Part shown: positions 23,701-38,700 of the stretch, one piece after another
Layout of the letters: each line of letters begins with the position of its first letter
Position numbering within the stretch: the stretch's first letter is position 1
Assembly: GCA_947652115.1 (NCBI GenBank)
Contig: OX393569.1
Span: forward strand, 10,982,555 to 11,046,554
Direction: 5' to 3'
Length of the DNA: 64,000 nucleotides
Origin: Blastomussa wellsi
Taxonomy: Eukaryota; Cnidaria; Anthozoa; Scleractinia; Plerogyridae
Notes under the pieces: generated by a model
What the model was told of the DNA's origin: nothing
Databases searched by the model: none
What the model saw: the letters and a program-made list of their open reading frames with translations, nothing else
Position numbers and translations under genes: made by a program

Positions 23701-26700
23701 ATTTAATAGAGATCTCGCTTGGAAAGCCACCAGAATGCATTTACAGCTTTGTTTTCCTCGCGCTGCGTTTAATTAAAGATCAGAAAAATCGCTTTACGTT
23801 TACAATGGTTTAGTACTCGTTATATAAAATAAACAAATTACAGCATAGAAAGTGCTTTGTACGGATTATTATTCACTCGTCGCAAAACTTTGGAAACGCA
23901 CTCGTTCGCTGCGCACACTCGTTCGTTTTCCAAAGTTTTGCAACTTGTGAATAAAAATCCGTACGTCGCACTTTCTATGAAGTAATCTATATATTTATAG
24001 CCAGTCATCAGTCAACATTAGATCACTTTCAGGACATTATTAGCTGTATAGTATATATATAAAAAGTTTTCTATGTTTTCGCCCAACGGAAGTGGCCTCT
24101 CGTGACATGCAATAAACGATTTATATCTTGATTTTAGAAAACTTGACATGTTGCGTGACTCGAAGTTCCCAGTTTCATGGCAAGAATATTTAGCACTCGC
24201 TATAAAGCAAGCGCTGAAAAATACATTTCACACTCGTTAAAAGCCGACAGACTATTCGCCAAATTTCTATTCGCTGGAAATCTTGGAATATTGCGTGATT
24301 CGAACCCCTGCCGACCACAGTTGCGAGCCGAGTAGGGACAAGTATGTCCATGAAGTTTTCAAAACTACACTTTTCGAGGACTGGACATTTTTCTTTTCGT
24401 TCTCAAAGAGTTCACGATTTCCTGGCGTGATAAGAACTGCAGCATGATATCCATTCCGAAGCAAGCATTTCAGTTTTCAAACGGCGACCTCGATTCAAAA
24501 CTCAAATGTTAATTTCATTATTGCTCATTGTCTCTGGCTTCACGGAGTTCACTAGCCAGGCCTCAAGGACCTGGAATAGGTTAAGAGTTCATGCGACAGG
24601 CACGCAAGTATTTGTCTTGTCAACTGAAGACATATCCGAAATCAGAAACGTTCATCATCATTCCTTTAGCCGGTCATCAGTCAACATTCAATCATTTTCA
24701 GGAGTCGGACTAGACATTGGAGCTATAGTATAAGTTGCGTCATGTCAAATTCCTGCTGAGACTTGCAAATATCTATTTTACAGTATAAATAAACACAAGC
24801 TCTAGCTTAATGGCACAAAAACGAAATTCTGTTCACTCGAAAGCCGAAGACGAAAAAAAATTGGTAAATATGAGAAGAAAATCTTATAACTCAAACTGAC
24901 TGCTATTTTTCTCGAAAAAGAAACTGGAAAGCAGAGAGGCCTTTCATGGTATTGTGATCCAGCAAAAATTGTGTTATGTTGAAGCGTGGCATTCAGATAC
25001 ACGATACATGATACTCGGCCGTGAATAAGTATGAAGTGTGATTACCGCCAAAATTAGTACTTGGTATTTTGCTATTTGAACCTGTAGTTTTGTAATTGAG
25101 TTTTGATATCTTGCTTTTGTAAACTGTTCTTTTTCTATTGCGTTCTGGTATCTTGCTATTGGGACCTGCTCTTTTCAATTGTGTTCTTGCATTCTGACAT
25201 TTTGCCATTGGAACATTACACCTGCACTTTTGTCATTTTGTTCTGAAATCTTGCTATTGAAAATCGCTTTTTTGTTATTGCGTTGTGACATTCTGCTATT
25301 GGAACACTATGACCTGCACTTTTGTTATTGCGTTATTCTAGTTTGATGGTGTTCATTTCATTTTGGTGTTTTGACAAGGTAACATGCAGTTCGGCATGGC
25401 ACTCAGTAACGCGTTTTGGACACAATAATTTATTTCTGGAGTCCAAGATGGCGGACGAGCAGGCAATGATAACTCGCTCGTTGCTATCATAAGGGAATTG
25501 GCTTCAGAAATACTTAACAGAATCGCAATGAGGTTAGCAAGGAGTTGACAGGCTTATCACGGCTCCCGCTGTCTCGTAATGTGACAAGTCTGTGACCTTC
25601 AGAGGGTATGTCTTTTAGAGATTTACCTTTCCTGTAAGAAATGAAAGGTGGTTCCCTGCATATTTCTCTCAGCAATGGTTGATTATCTATTATGTTGTGT
25701 GAAAAAGTGACAGGCCAAACACGACTTCCGTTTGTCGATTTTAGCCTTCACTGAGAGCAGTAGATGATTTCATGCTATTTTAAGAGCCGTTTAATAGTAT
25801 GTTTATGCCGTCGTGTTTGCTAGCTTTGTGGCATTTGGTTATATTTATTGGCTCGTTTTCTGCTTCCAGATCTTTTGTAGCCTTTAAAATGTTATCTTGT
25901 AAACTTTTGATCTTTTAAGTCAGCCGGATCAGTTGATTTCTCTAACAGTGACCTTTTGTTTATCGCAAGCTTCTGGTTAGCATGTACGATACTCTTTCTC
26001 ACATTAACGGAGTTTTAAGATCCCAGTCTTTTCTAAGCTACTGTTCTCTAAAATCATCAAGAGCTGTATTCCAGCCGTTACGAACTGCACCTCCATTGCC
26101 TAGATCTATATTGTTGCGTTACTAGCATCCAACGTTTGAAATCTCTGGAATACTGCAATGATACCTTCTGGCAAATGCTCATTCTATATCACATTGTGTC
26201 TGTTTCATTCTCAAACAGAGGTTAGCAAGGTCAACAAGGGCTAAGGTTAAGGTTATAGTTTGGTTTTATCAACTGGGTTGATAATGTGAATTGGCCACCG
26301 NNNNNNNNNNNNNNNNNNNNNNNNNNNNNNNNNNNNNNNNNNNNNNNNNNNNNNNNNNNNNNNNNNNNNNNNNNNNNNNNNNNNNNNNNNNNNNNNNNNN
26401 NNNNNNNNNNNNNNNNNNNNNNNNNNNNNNNNNNNNNNNNNNNNNNNNNNNNNNNNNNNNNNNNNNNNNNNNNNNNNNNNNNNNNNNNNNNNNNNNNNNN
26501 CAAAATGAAATGAACACCATCAAACTAGAATAACGCAATAACAAAAGTGCAGGTCGTAATGTTCCAATAGCAGAATGTCACAACGCAATAACAAAAAAGC
26601 GATTTTCAATAGCAAGATTTCAGAACAAAATGACAAAAATGTTCCAATGGCAAAATGTCAGAATGCAAGAACACAATTGAAAAGAGAAGGTCCCAATAGC

Positions 26701-29700
26701 AAGATACCAGAACGCAATAGAAAAAGAACAGTTTGCAAAAGCAAGATATCGAAACTCAATTACAAAACTACAGGTTCAAATAGCAAAATACCAAGTACTA
26801 ATTTTGGCGGTAATCACACTTCATAAATAAGTTCAAACACTGCAATCCTCTTAGACAAGAAGTCATCTTTGGTCTTTGTGTCATACCGCTTGACACAAAA
26901 TGTGTATTTCACACTAAATTCCAAATTCCGAATTCCGGATTCCGGGATTCCTGCTTTTCCAGCCTACCGGGACCACTTCGGGCATGTTTTCACTTCGGTA
27001 ATGTTTTTGACTCTAAGGATCCGAATCGTTGTCAGAAAAAGTTTCACTTTTTATTAAAAAATAAAATTCCGAATTCCGAATTCCGGATTCTGAATTCCAG
27101 GATTCCTGCTTTTCCAACCTACCTGTAATTTGTCTCTCTACCGCTTGCCAAAATGTGTATCTGACACTAAGTAGATAGCAAACTAATCTTAAACGAGAAC
27201 TTAAAATTCAATATAAATGACAGCTAACGAGAAACGGCTTGATCGATCCGCCAAAAAAAAGGAATTAACACGGAGACGTGTGGGAATGTTTTTGCAAGTT
27301 AAGCAAATTCCGTGAATGACGTGGTGCTCTTCATTTATCAACGTTACATGTCGAAACAGGTTTCGGCCTGGCCGGCTACACGGCTCGCTGACGTAATACC
27401 TTTTTAGCTTATTTAATATTCCCTTCGAATCCAACGCTTCGATAAAACCAAATGAAAATGTATTTTATACACAGTAAAGAAAACAATATCCGTACAATGT
27501 TTCAACAGCTTTTGGCGAATAAACATAACAAGTTGCACGATTCAAAGTCCAGAACACGATTTGGCCGAGTGGAGGTTTGGGTCTGGTCACCGACACGAAA
27601 AACAAGAAGCTCGAAGAGCTTATAACCGCGCTAACTGACTTTTTGTTTAAAAAATTAAAAGTTATCTGCATTTTGCTCGCAAACACTCAGCAAGCTATGA
27701 TCGCGTATATACGTTAGTTTGGAACTACACGTCGATCGGACAATGCGTGACTCCAAGTTTGAGCGTGTAGACACCTATTATCTTATCGTTTAGGAATGTT
27801 ATGATCTCGACAAATTCCTCGAGTGCCGATGTGCTGGTACCTATTAAAGACTCTCTGTCGACCGGAATGCTTTGTGTGCCTCGCCCGAGGTTTCGTAGCC
27901 CACAAAACCTCCAATTTGTTGACTTGCAGATCAACAAGAAGCTCGAAGAGCTTATAACCGCGCTACCTGACTTTTTGTTTAAAAAATTAAAAGTTATCTG
28001 CGTTTTGCTCGCAAACACTCAGCAAGCTATGATCGTGTATATGCGTTAGTATGAAACTACACGTCGATCGGACAATGCGCGACTCCAAGTTTGAGCGGGT
28101 AGACACCTATGATCTCATTGTTTAAGAATGTTACGATCTCGACAAATTCCTTGAGTGCCGATGTGATGGTACTTATTAAAGACTCTCTGTCAACCGGAAT
28201 GCTTTGTGTGCCTCGCACGAGGTTTCGTAGCCCACGAAACCTCCAATTTGTTGACTTCAATCCTTTATAATTCCTAGGCATCCATCTCAATTGCTTGACA
28301 GTTATTGCTTTAATGGCAAGATTTATTATCGTTCTTAACGTTGAGGAGATTATTTGGCCGTTAATTGTTCGTTTGGTACATATTCGAGAAGCTTTTATCA
28401 ACTGCTGGAACACTATGTTTCTTGGGCCATGGCGAATGCGAAGAACCCCGCGAAAGGCCGACTGGGAGAGGCTCTGTATGAGAAGTATTTGAGAAAATCT
28501 GTCCAGGATCTGTGGAGTAACAAGGAAGATGCACTTGGATGCAAGAAAATGAAAAAGAATTTCCCCGATTGCTGCAGTAGTGACATTGACTCATTGCTCG
28601 TCTACAGAACAGCTGAGAACAGGAACAGCCGAGACTTGCATTGCTTGTACATTGTACTCTTCTTTTTTTGAGATAACTTGAGATTTATCTCGATGATAGG
28701 TGCTTTCTCTTCTGTGTTTGATTTCTGGTAAAGGATACCTTTTATTTAGAAACAGTGAACTGAAAATGTTCGAGTATCCGTACGTGACCGCCCATCGACA
28801 AATCCGTGCAGGAATTCCAAACCGCGGTATGAAAATCGCCAACGGAAAAGTAAAATATGTTCATAGCTCGTATTCTACATCTTCGTTTGGAGAGTATTTT
28901 AAGCATGGTAAGTACTATTTATTCTGCAAATGTGATTGTGAACGCAAATAAAAAGCAAGTTTATATGACGGAGTTGTCATTTTCAAAGTGTTGCGTGACG
29001 CTACAACACGCGTCAGGAGCCGTGACCCCGAACGTCTTTTTAATCAGTCTGCATTCAACGGCTTATATGCTCTTCTGTGGAAATAATCCGAAAAGAATAT
29101 GCCACTCTTTGTCTGTTCATAAAGCTATGAATCAAAGAATGTTTTCATTTGAGGGAATTATTGAATGACGCGTATAGGCGATAAATAGAAACGTTCATGG
29201 TTGCAAGTGAACGTAATAAAGTTACTTTCAAGTCTTCTTTTCATACTCGTGTTTGCTGGGTTCATTTTTCGTTCGTGGCGCAAGACAAGAAACATTTCGA
29301 AAGTTATCAGATGGCGCGACAAATTATTGGAGTTTCCCTTTCTTGCATATTTAATTAGGTGTACTTTCTTCTGAAAGTTTCAGTCCGTGGTCAATATTCA
29401 CATTAAAATATAATCAAACTGCTGAAAGACGAAGAAAAAGAGGGTTTACCTCGGTGTAAAAACCTGTGACTTTTTTCTTTGTTCTTGATCTATTGCTTTT
29501 TTGCTCCATCTTGTTTCAACGTTCGTTCTTTGTTTTACGTCACTCGTGAGTTTCACAGGCTTTTACACCGAGGATTAGCCGAAAAAGAACATTTTTCTTT
29601 CACGAAAGCAATTTACTTTAAAATGTTAATTTGTACAGATCAGAAAATGAGTCTGTGAGAGTGAAAAATATTTCGGCGTGCTGTTTATTTACATTTCACA

Positions 29701-32700
29701 AGAGGTTTAAATCCATTTAATCGTCGCACAAAACTCCAGAGTGAGAAAGAAATCGCAAGTTAAACACACTTTTGGCCACTTTTAAACACTCAGGTCAAGA
29801 AAGTAATCCAAGGATGTGACTCGCATCCATTTAATATCATCACGGCGTGAAATTTTGAAATTTCACGTTTCATGGTGAGCTTCTGAAGCCCCCTTTTTGT
29901 GTGAAGGGTCACAATAATTATAACGTCATATAATACAAAACAGGTGGATTCAGCTGAAATGTATTTTAATGGTATAAATCTGGGAAATCTGAAAGAATTT
30001 GTGTATGGAAAAAAGCTTTTAATTTTCTTGTCAGCATGGAACCACGGCAACATTAACAAAAGCAATACTTTGGTTTCTTCGGTTTCTTACAACAAGATCG
30101 ATCGATTGTTCACACACCTACAGCTTTATATGTCAAAACGGATTTAATTGTCGAGAGTTGATAAGACACTTCCGTTAAACACGGAAGAGAAACATGACTT
30201 CGATTCTTGACATACTCTTGAGTACAGTATTGACAGTCCTGTAATGTTCAAGAGTCAACAAGATCCAACTTTTTTATTCCAACATGGCTGCCCACAGTTC
30301 TGGTACAAATGCGCATGTCTATACTTATACGAAAAACCGCTGTTCATTACAACTTTCCCCTAACAAAACAAAAAGAAAAAAAACGAAGAACATGCACACT
30401 GATACCAAAATGAGTAACACTGTACAATAACAAAAAAAAACAACTTCATGTAAAGGTCGTGTAAATGTCCATAGTGTTTCATCAAATTTCAATATGTGAG
30501 ACGTGTTCATTGTCACATAACGTAATCCTTGAAACGTAGAGGCCTTCTCACAGTTCTTCCACTTGCTGTCTTGGGAGGCTCTGAAACTTCCTCCTCAGCT
30601 GAATAAATTTCCTCTTACTCTTGAGAAGTAGGCTACACAACAAATGGGACTGCCTGATTGGCTGCTTCCTCGGTGGGTGAATGTTCATTTGCTCTCGCCA
30701 ATGGAGACTTGAAATGAGGTTAAATGTCTGTTGCTGATGGACTGCTTTCTGGTGATTTTATCAACACTATTCTATTTCTGCGATATTCTCTACCTTCATC
30801 AGTTCGAATCCTATCAGATCTCGGTGTTCCTGCATGTTCTGTTACAACGCCTGGTTTCCCATGGTTTCCCATTTCTACTCTGATTCGGTTACCTTTCTCT
30901 GTTTGAACTCCTTTCTAAACAAGACCATTTGCCTTGGGGTACAGTGGACTGACAGTAGTATGTTTGAATTCCCACTGTTTAGCAAACAGTGAAAAGTCCT
31001 TTGAGGAGTACTGGGGACCATTATCGCTGATTACTTCTGATGGCATTCCATGTCTGGAAAATATGGATTTGGTGTAGGTGATGACTGTGGTACTTTTGGT
31101 GTCTGGTAGTTTGGCTACTTCAAAATATCTTGAGTGATAGTCAACAATTATCAGGTATTCAGATTTGTCCCATGTGAACAAGTCTGTGGCGACTATTTCC
31201 CAGGGCTTGCTGGGTATGGGAGAAGGGATCATCGGCTCTTTCGTGTTTTGCTGTTGATGCTCCAAGCAATTGGTGCATCTCGATATCATGCCGCTGATTT
31301 GAGAATTCATTCCTGGCCAGTATAGTACATCTCTTGCTCGTCGTTTGGATTTTTCGATCCCCATGTGGCCTTGATGTATCCTTTGGAGCATCTTTTCTCA
31401 TAGAAGATGGTACTAGTATTCTGTCATTTTTTAGAATAACACCCTCGACTTCAGAATGCTCATCTCTTACATTCCAGTAGACTTGAATGCTTGCTGGCAT
31501 GTGAGATTTTGTTTCTGGCCATCCAGACTTGATCATTTGCTTCAGTTCTCGTAATGATGGGTTATTTGCTGCGGCTTCTTTAATTTCTTCTAGTTTGGGC
31601 TTCGAGACTGGAAGGTGAGAAGTTAGCAGGTGGACATGTAGTGCAATTTCTTCTTCCATGCTGCCAGATGCTGTTTCAGTAAGTGGTGCTCTGGAGCGCA
31701 TGCCAGGAAGCACTAGTCATACCTCTGCATTCTGAGTAGAATTATTTTTAGTCTTGGTGGTGCTGATGCCAGTGCCTTTTTAACAATGGCCTCTAGTGGC
31801 TTGTGATCTGACTCAATGGTGACTCTCTTTCCATAGGTGTATTGGTTGAAACGTTCTAAAATCTCAGGACTGGCCCTCCATCTTTGGTTAGGATGCTTTT
31901 GATTTCTTGAAGCACTTTATCTTGTTCATAAGACCATTTAAATTCAATGTCCTTTCGTAGAAGAACTCTGATAGGTTCAGTGACAGTTGCCAGATTTAGG
32001 ATGAACTTGCCCTGATAGTTGATTGTTCCAAGGAGTCTTTCTACGCCTTTCTTATCAGTTGGTGCAGGCATGTCATTAATGGCAAACATCTTTTCATCAT
32101 CAGGTTTGATTCCTTCTTGTGTGAGTTTGTGACCAATGTAGGTGACTTCTTCGACTTTGAAGATGCATTTTTCTTTTTTTAGTGTTAGGTTAATCTTCTC
32201 ACATAGTTCCAGGACAGCTTGTAGATGATGGTCATGTTTTAATTCTGTTTCTGCATGGACTATTGTCATCGATGTCGGTTTCAACTCCTTCCTAGTCGCC
32301 AAAGTGTTGACTCATCCGCTTTTGGAAAACTTCATGGGCAGATGTGATTCCAAATGGAGTGACCTGATAGCAGTACTGCCCGAACGGAGTGTTGAAAGTA
32401 GTTAGAAGCTGACTTTCTTCGTCAAGAGGTATCTGCCAGTATCCCCGGTTTGCATCTAGCTTGGTGAACCACTTTGCATTTGCCATGCATATAGTGATAT
32501 CTTCAATGGTGGGTAGCTGAAAATGTTCCCGCTTTATTGTTTCATTGAGGTGCCTTGGATCTAAACAGATCTGCAGACTACCGTTAGGCTTTTCAACAAT
32601 GGCCACAGAGTTTACCCAATCTGTGGGTTCTTCTATCTTGCGAACAACTCCTCGCTTTTCCATGTCATCCAATTCTTCTTTCACTCTGTTGCGAAGAGCT

Positions 32701-35700
32701 GCTGGGACGGTTCTAGGTGGGTTTACGACAATGTGGTCCACTTTAATGTGGTAAGGTTTCTCCAAACGTCCCAACCCAGTGAACACCTGCGTGTATTCCT
32801 GCAGTACTTCTTCTTTCAGTTCTTCAGACAACTTTGTAACTTCCTCACCTCTGTCTGGTTCGGTTTGCTTTTCTTCTGACTTGGCCATCATAACTACCGT
32901 ACTTCGATTAGACCCAGATCTTGAGATGATGTGAGCCCCAATAATCCAGGTTGATTTGTTTCCACTATGTGGAATGTCAGCTCATGTTCTACATCTGTTT
33001 TAGATTTCACTTCTAGTTTGGCTGTGCCGAGTACAGTTAGCTTGTCTCTGGAGTAACTGACTAGCTTATGGGTGCAGGCATTTATCTGCGGATTGCTTCC
33101 AACTATCTTCTTTAGGTCTTTAAATGGCAGGATGTTAACTTGAGAGCCAGTGTCTATCTTGGGTTTTGTGATACGCCCTTTCACTAGCAACATCACATAG
33201 CACTCCTCATTATTGTTATTTGCTGCGGTTCAAAGAATAGCAGCAAATCGTTGTTTTCACGGTTCGCCGGTTTTTTTACTATGGCGATGCAAGTACTATA
33301 AGGGCGGTATTTTGCTGATTTGAGCCATTCTATGCTGACGTCGCTGCCAACTTGCATTCATTTCGAGATTTTCTCAGATCAAGTTTTTTCATTAGCCCAG
33401 CACATAGTAGTCAAGTTCCAAGGTCCAAGTCGTCTTCAGATTCTGTATCAGGACGCAATGTTTTTCAATATTCCAAACAGATGGATCCAGCCATTCAAGC
33501 CGAAATTGACTGGCAGCAGTCTAGCATGCTTGAAAAGCATGCTCTTCAATCATCGACAATAAACTAGACTCCATGAAAAGACAGCTGGACGAGCCCTGTA
33601 ACTCTCAAATGAGTGAATTAAAAAAGATCCGCTTTACGGAACCACGTACATTCAAAAAGAAAGGACACGAACAACAGTACAAACACAACCAGCAGGTGAA
33701 GACCGTAGTCAGTGAAGCCAAAGATGCCGTCACCAGCGGAAAACAGGACGCATGCATCGCTAAGCTGAATGAAGGTATTGAACTTATTGATCAACGCCAG
33801 AAGCTCATTCTAATAGCGGACAAATTGGACGAGTATGGCTGGAAAACCATCGGTGAATACCTGGACAACGAACTTGCCGATAACGACCAGGACGCCAAGA
33901 AAATGAAAAAGGCGGAAAAAAAGCTCAGAGAAAACTTGCCGAAACGAAATTCAGCCTCCAAGGCTGCGAAGGCTCGCTCCTGGTCATTCAAGTCTACGAG
34001 AGCAGTGGGAAGCACAACCATTTCGCCATTACCAAGCCCGTTCACCTTCCCATCAGGGAATTACACATCCCGTTTTTCCCCAACCGCGGGTGGCACAAGA
34101 CATATTGGTCCATTTGTAGGCGGTTCTTCCCAGAAACGTGGCACATGTTTCAGTTGTGGTAAATCAGGCCATTGGCGAAATGAATGTCCTTTGTTGTTCG
34201 TTGCACAGGCGCAACCAGATGGAAAGAAGTTAAGTAATCATTTTATTGATTTATGTGATAGTGAATCCATGTCGGGGAGCAATGATGCCTTTGAGCATGA
34301 TTCTGAAATAGATAATAGACCCCTTGAGAAGGGAGATTTTCTAGAGCGAGAATGCCGTCCAGACAGCGTTCGAGGGAGGCTTAAGACATATTTTGGCGTG
34401 GAAAGAGCTCACCGAAGCGGTTCTGAGTGTAATCAAAGAGGGTTATAAATTACCATTACACACTATTCCGGAGTCTTGCGTTTTGCGGAATAATAAATCT
34501 GCCTTGAATAATAACGACGTCGTCACGGAGGCCTTGAATGATCTCTTAGTCACCCAGTGTATTTCCATCGTTGAAAGCCAGCCATGGGTAGTGAACCCTC
34601 TCACCATGTTTACCCGGGACGATGGGAAAAGACGTTTGGTACTTGATTTACGACATGTTAACCCCCACCTTTTCAAAGATAAATTTAAATGTGAAGACAT
34701 TACTACAGCCCAGGACCTACTAGGGGAAGGTTATTATCTGTATACATTCGATATCAAGAGTGCTTATCATCACGTTGAAATTTTTTAAAGCCACAGAACG
34801 TACCTAGGATTCCAATGGCCCTATCAGGGTAAAGCCACTTATTTCGTTTTTAACGTGTTACCCTTCAGTTTGTCCACCGCGCCTTACATATTCACCAAAC
34901 TCCTGAAACCTCTGGTAAGTCATTGGAGGGGTTCAGAGAGAATTTGCATGTTTTTAGACGATGGTTTAGGCGCCAATTCTCCCAAAGAGTCCGTTGCTGT
35001 TGACGCCAAAGCAGTCAAGGAAGATCTCAGCCAGTTGGGCTTTGTTCTCAGTGAAAACAAGTGTGTTTGGGAACCGTTTGTACGTAACTGAAACTAGGTT
35101 GTCAAAACTAAAGGAATCCCTTTCATCAGTTCTGGAAAGAACTGAAAATGTTTCAGCCAAACTCCTAGCCCAGGTTACCGGCCGCATTATATCCATGCCA
35201 AAAGCCATCGGGTCTGCCGTTCATTTGTACACCAGACACATGTATTTCGCGATAGAAACTAGGCAATCGTGGGACGCCATTATTCCTTGCTCTTCAAAGG
35301 TTATAGAAGAACTACAATTCTTGGATAAAAATGTGGGCCAGTTAAATGGCAAGAAGCTGTTTGCCGAGCCTCATGATTTTGATTCCGTGGTTTATTCAGA
35401 CGCATCCGAGTAGGGCTTTGGCGGTTACATAGTTTCCGCAAAACACAATCTGGTTTGTCAGGACAATGGGCAGCTAACAAAAAGGGAAAGAGATCTACTT
35501 GGCGAGAGCTTAAAGCCGCACACAATATGTTATTGTCCGTTGGACATAACCTTAGGGGGCATAACGTACAATGGCATACTGACAATCAGAACATCGTTTG
35601 TGTTATCGACAGAGGGAGCACGAAACCTGATCTTCAATCATTGGTTGAAGACATTGTTTATTTGTGTGCTGAAAATCACGTTGTGGTTGTTCCCGTTTGG

Positions 35701-38700
35701 GTACCCCGGGAGCAGAACCAGTTGGCTGATTGCCTCAGCAAACTAACAGACATTGACGATTGGGGTATAAATCCAGATATTTTTCTGTGGATCAGCACTC
35801 TCTGGGGCCCTTTTGCAGTAGACAGATTCGCAACTTGGTATAACACCAAATGTCTTAAATTTAATTCCCGCTTCTGGAATCCCGGCTGTGAGGGCGTGGA
35901 TTCTTTCACCCAAAATTGGCAGGGGGAAAACAACTGGCTGGTACCCCCCACCAAGCCAGATAATTAGGGTATGGCGACATCTTAAGCTTTGCAAAGCAAA
36001 GGGGGCTTTAATAATACCCCTGTGGAAAAGAGCTTTGTTTTGGCCCTGTGTATGTCCAGATGGGGTTCATTTAGCTAAATGTGTTTTGGACTGGGTTGGA
36101 GTCACAGAATTTAGCTTGGCCGCCACGACAAGGGGCAGGACTTATAATTCCATGTTCCATGGTGAACATCTCGAGTTCAGACTTATAGCTTTGTACATAA
36201 ACTGGCAGTCTATTCGCCAGGGAAGCAGTGACAGAGGTTTTTGCTTGTCAGCAAAAGGTTTGTGTGAACATTGCATTCGAGGTTAAGCAAAGTACAGACC
36301 CTTAACTTTGCCAGCTACGGCATTAGTAAATTGCAGCCTACAGGTGGCAAGAAAACGAGGAACCCACAAGCGGTTTATTAAGGAACCCACAGGTGGTTTT
36401 GAACACCAGGCCCTTAAATATTGTTCACTGCACTCACATAGTAGGGAAATGTTTGCAGTCTAATGTTAGCATCGGAGATGTCTTCTTTCTCATACTTGTC
36501 TTTATTCCGCACAGTCTCTCTGTCTCTCACAGGTTTAAACCTCTAGGATCAAGGCCCGAGGAAGGAGCTTCAAGGCCGTTCAAGATCTGGCCATGGAAAC
36601 ATTCATCTCAATCGCTTGTTTGAAGTGTTAAAGCAAACAGCCCTTTCTTCAAAAGCTTGTGGAACAGTTGTTAACTATACTAGCTCTTTAAATCGTTGGA
36701 TTAAGTTCGCTCACAGCAATAATTTAGTCGTTTTTCCAGTTGCTGTTGTTGATGTCGCTTTGTATTTTACCTATTTGTCCACTTCTCAAGTTTCTGCCTC
36801 CGTGATAGAAACTAGTTTTTGCGCTTTAAAATGGATTCACGACATTGCTGGGGTTGACCTGAACTTCTGTAGTGACAGCTCCTACAAATAGGGTAGAGTC
36901 AAGATCTTGAACTTCTTCTTGTTGCTCTACGTCCAGTCCATGGATTTTTTTCCGTGATCTGCACACACTCTGGAAGTGATTTCGTCTCTGACATAGTTAC
37001 ATGTTTTGTCATATGTAGGACACTCCCTTGCACCATGTCTGGTTCCACAGTTTCAGCAACTGAACTTCTTGCTTGGAGGTCTTTTGTCTTCATTATCTGA
37101 GGGTGTTTTCTTGTCTGTTGAGGAATCACTGTCCAGTTCTTTTATTTGCATTTCCGTTTCCTCTGCAGATCATACCACATCTAATGCTTTCTCAAGTGTA
37201 AGGTCTGACACCCTGAGTAATCTTTTTTGTGTTGTTTACACCAAGCACAATTCGGTCTTTCATGAGAGAGTTTTTCATGTTCCAAATTCACATGTTTCGC
37301 AGCGCTTTCTTAATATCGTAACGTACTGGTCGATACTTTTGCGGCTTTGAGAAGAATTGGCATCTCTCGTAACTGACATTTTTCTTTGGTTCCCAGTGTT
37401 CCTCAAATTTCAACAGTACCCTATTCGATTTTCCTGTTATCGCCTTCATCATCCCAGGTTAGAGTGACGGACGTAACAGGAATCAACTGATCCTGTGACA
37501 TGAACTATGATCGCCGATGTTGACTGCTTTGAAATACGGCCACATTGTACCTATACGGTACAAATGGGCATGTCTATACTTATATGAAAAACCGCTGATC
37601 ATTACACGTGCTACTTGTCAGCCGCATATAGACGCCCAACGGATTCAAAAGTTTACAACTGAAGGAAGGAGGGAACGACTGACCGACCGAGCGAGTGATT
37701 TGGGGCTAGCCACAACACTCCTGAAACCACTGGCTGCGAACGTAGTTGGTCTAAAGCTGCATTCCAGCGCAAGTTTCTATCATTTTCCCACAGCTATTAA
37801 AACCCAAAACTGCAGGAGTACACGAGCATGTGAACATGTCTGAGGATTCACACAATGACTCATGACACAATCTTAATCCAGAATTTCAGGATTCGTCATT
37901 CATGTAACATTGCACTCATGTAACATAACGTTTGCAAAAGGCTTTACTGTAATTTCAAACGAAGTTTATCCTTGGCCGCATAATAGGGGTTTTACCGTAA
38001 ACTATCAGGAACGAACAACAACTACTTCTATCTTATAAATTTGAAACAATAAAATGTTTTCTTCGATTTCATTTTCCTTGTTTTTGACTGCAAACATTTG
38101 AGAAAATCGCAACTTGTTTAGTTTAGATGGACATTTCTTCTTGAAATTAACTTTTGGCTGTAACAATAGGTAAAATGCGTCTGTTAAAATTTGGTCATAA
38201 ATATTAGGCAAATATTGTAAACAAAGTAACTGTATACACCTAACTGCAACTCGCAACTCCAACTCGCAACTTCAACTTGAAACTCGCAGACTCGCATTGT
38301 TCCCACACCCGTTTTCCGAAACATATATACCTTTTGATATTGAAGAAGGAGTATCACAGATACTCGCGTTTTATGTGGTACTGTGCACACCGGTTACTAC
38401 TAACCCCCACCCCCTCTGCAAGACTAATTAATTAATTGATATTAATTAATTAAGCAAACATTAAAGTTTACACATTAGTGCTTTAGTGCTTTAGCTCCTT
38501 AGCGCCTTAGTGCATTATAAGACAACAGCCCACAAAACATCATTTCAATAGCGCACTCTGCACTACAAACGGAAAGATTATCGCTTTTAAATTCCTGTGC
38601 ACCACCACGTTGGATTATGATGTTGTATAGAATAATGATGTTTTTATAGGATGGCGATGTAGTTTTGTAGGTTTACGATTTTTGTTGTTATGTTTATTAT

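Larger units (their letters stand above)
33229..36892 (+). mobile_element. DIRS-type tyrosine-recombinase retrotransposon, truncated
   Basis: The plus-strand order is a gag-like protein with a zinc knuckle, reverse transcriptase, RNase H, then the start of a tyrosine recombinase. This is the DIRS order and is unlike LTR elements. It is inserted between gag and protease of the minus-strand gypsy element, whose reading frame resumes on either side. The recombinase catalytic domain is missing. No target duplication was identified, as expected for recombinase-mediated insertion. Confidence 0.8.
30165..37606 (-). mobile_element. Degenerate Ty3/gypsy LTR retrotransposon carrying a nested DIRS element
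   Basis: Reading 5' to 3' on the minus strand there is an LTR remnant (37606 downward), a gag fragment (37501-36893), a foreign insertion (36892-33229), then protease, reverse transcriptase, RNase H, integrase and a C-terminal tail ending at 30513. A purine tract AGGGGAAAG and the second LTR (from 30351 downward) follow. Aligned 50-bp blocks of the LTRs differ at three positions. Several stops and frameshifts and an internal deletion in integrase show it is inactive. The outer end of the 3' LTR is not precisely defined. Confidence 0.85.

Noticed and set aside
26575..26826. Small basic protein with NSKI repeats
   Set aside because: The peptide simply translates the 42-bp subrepeats of the fold-back arm, and the mirrored arm gives a similar frame.
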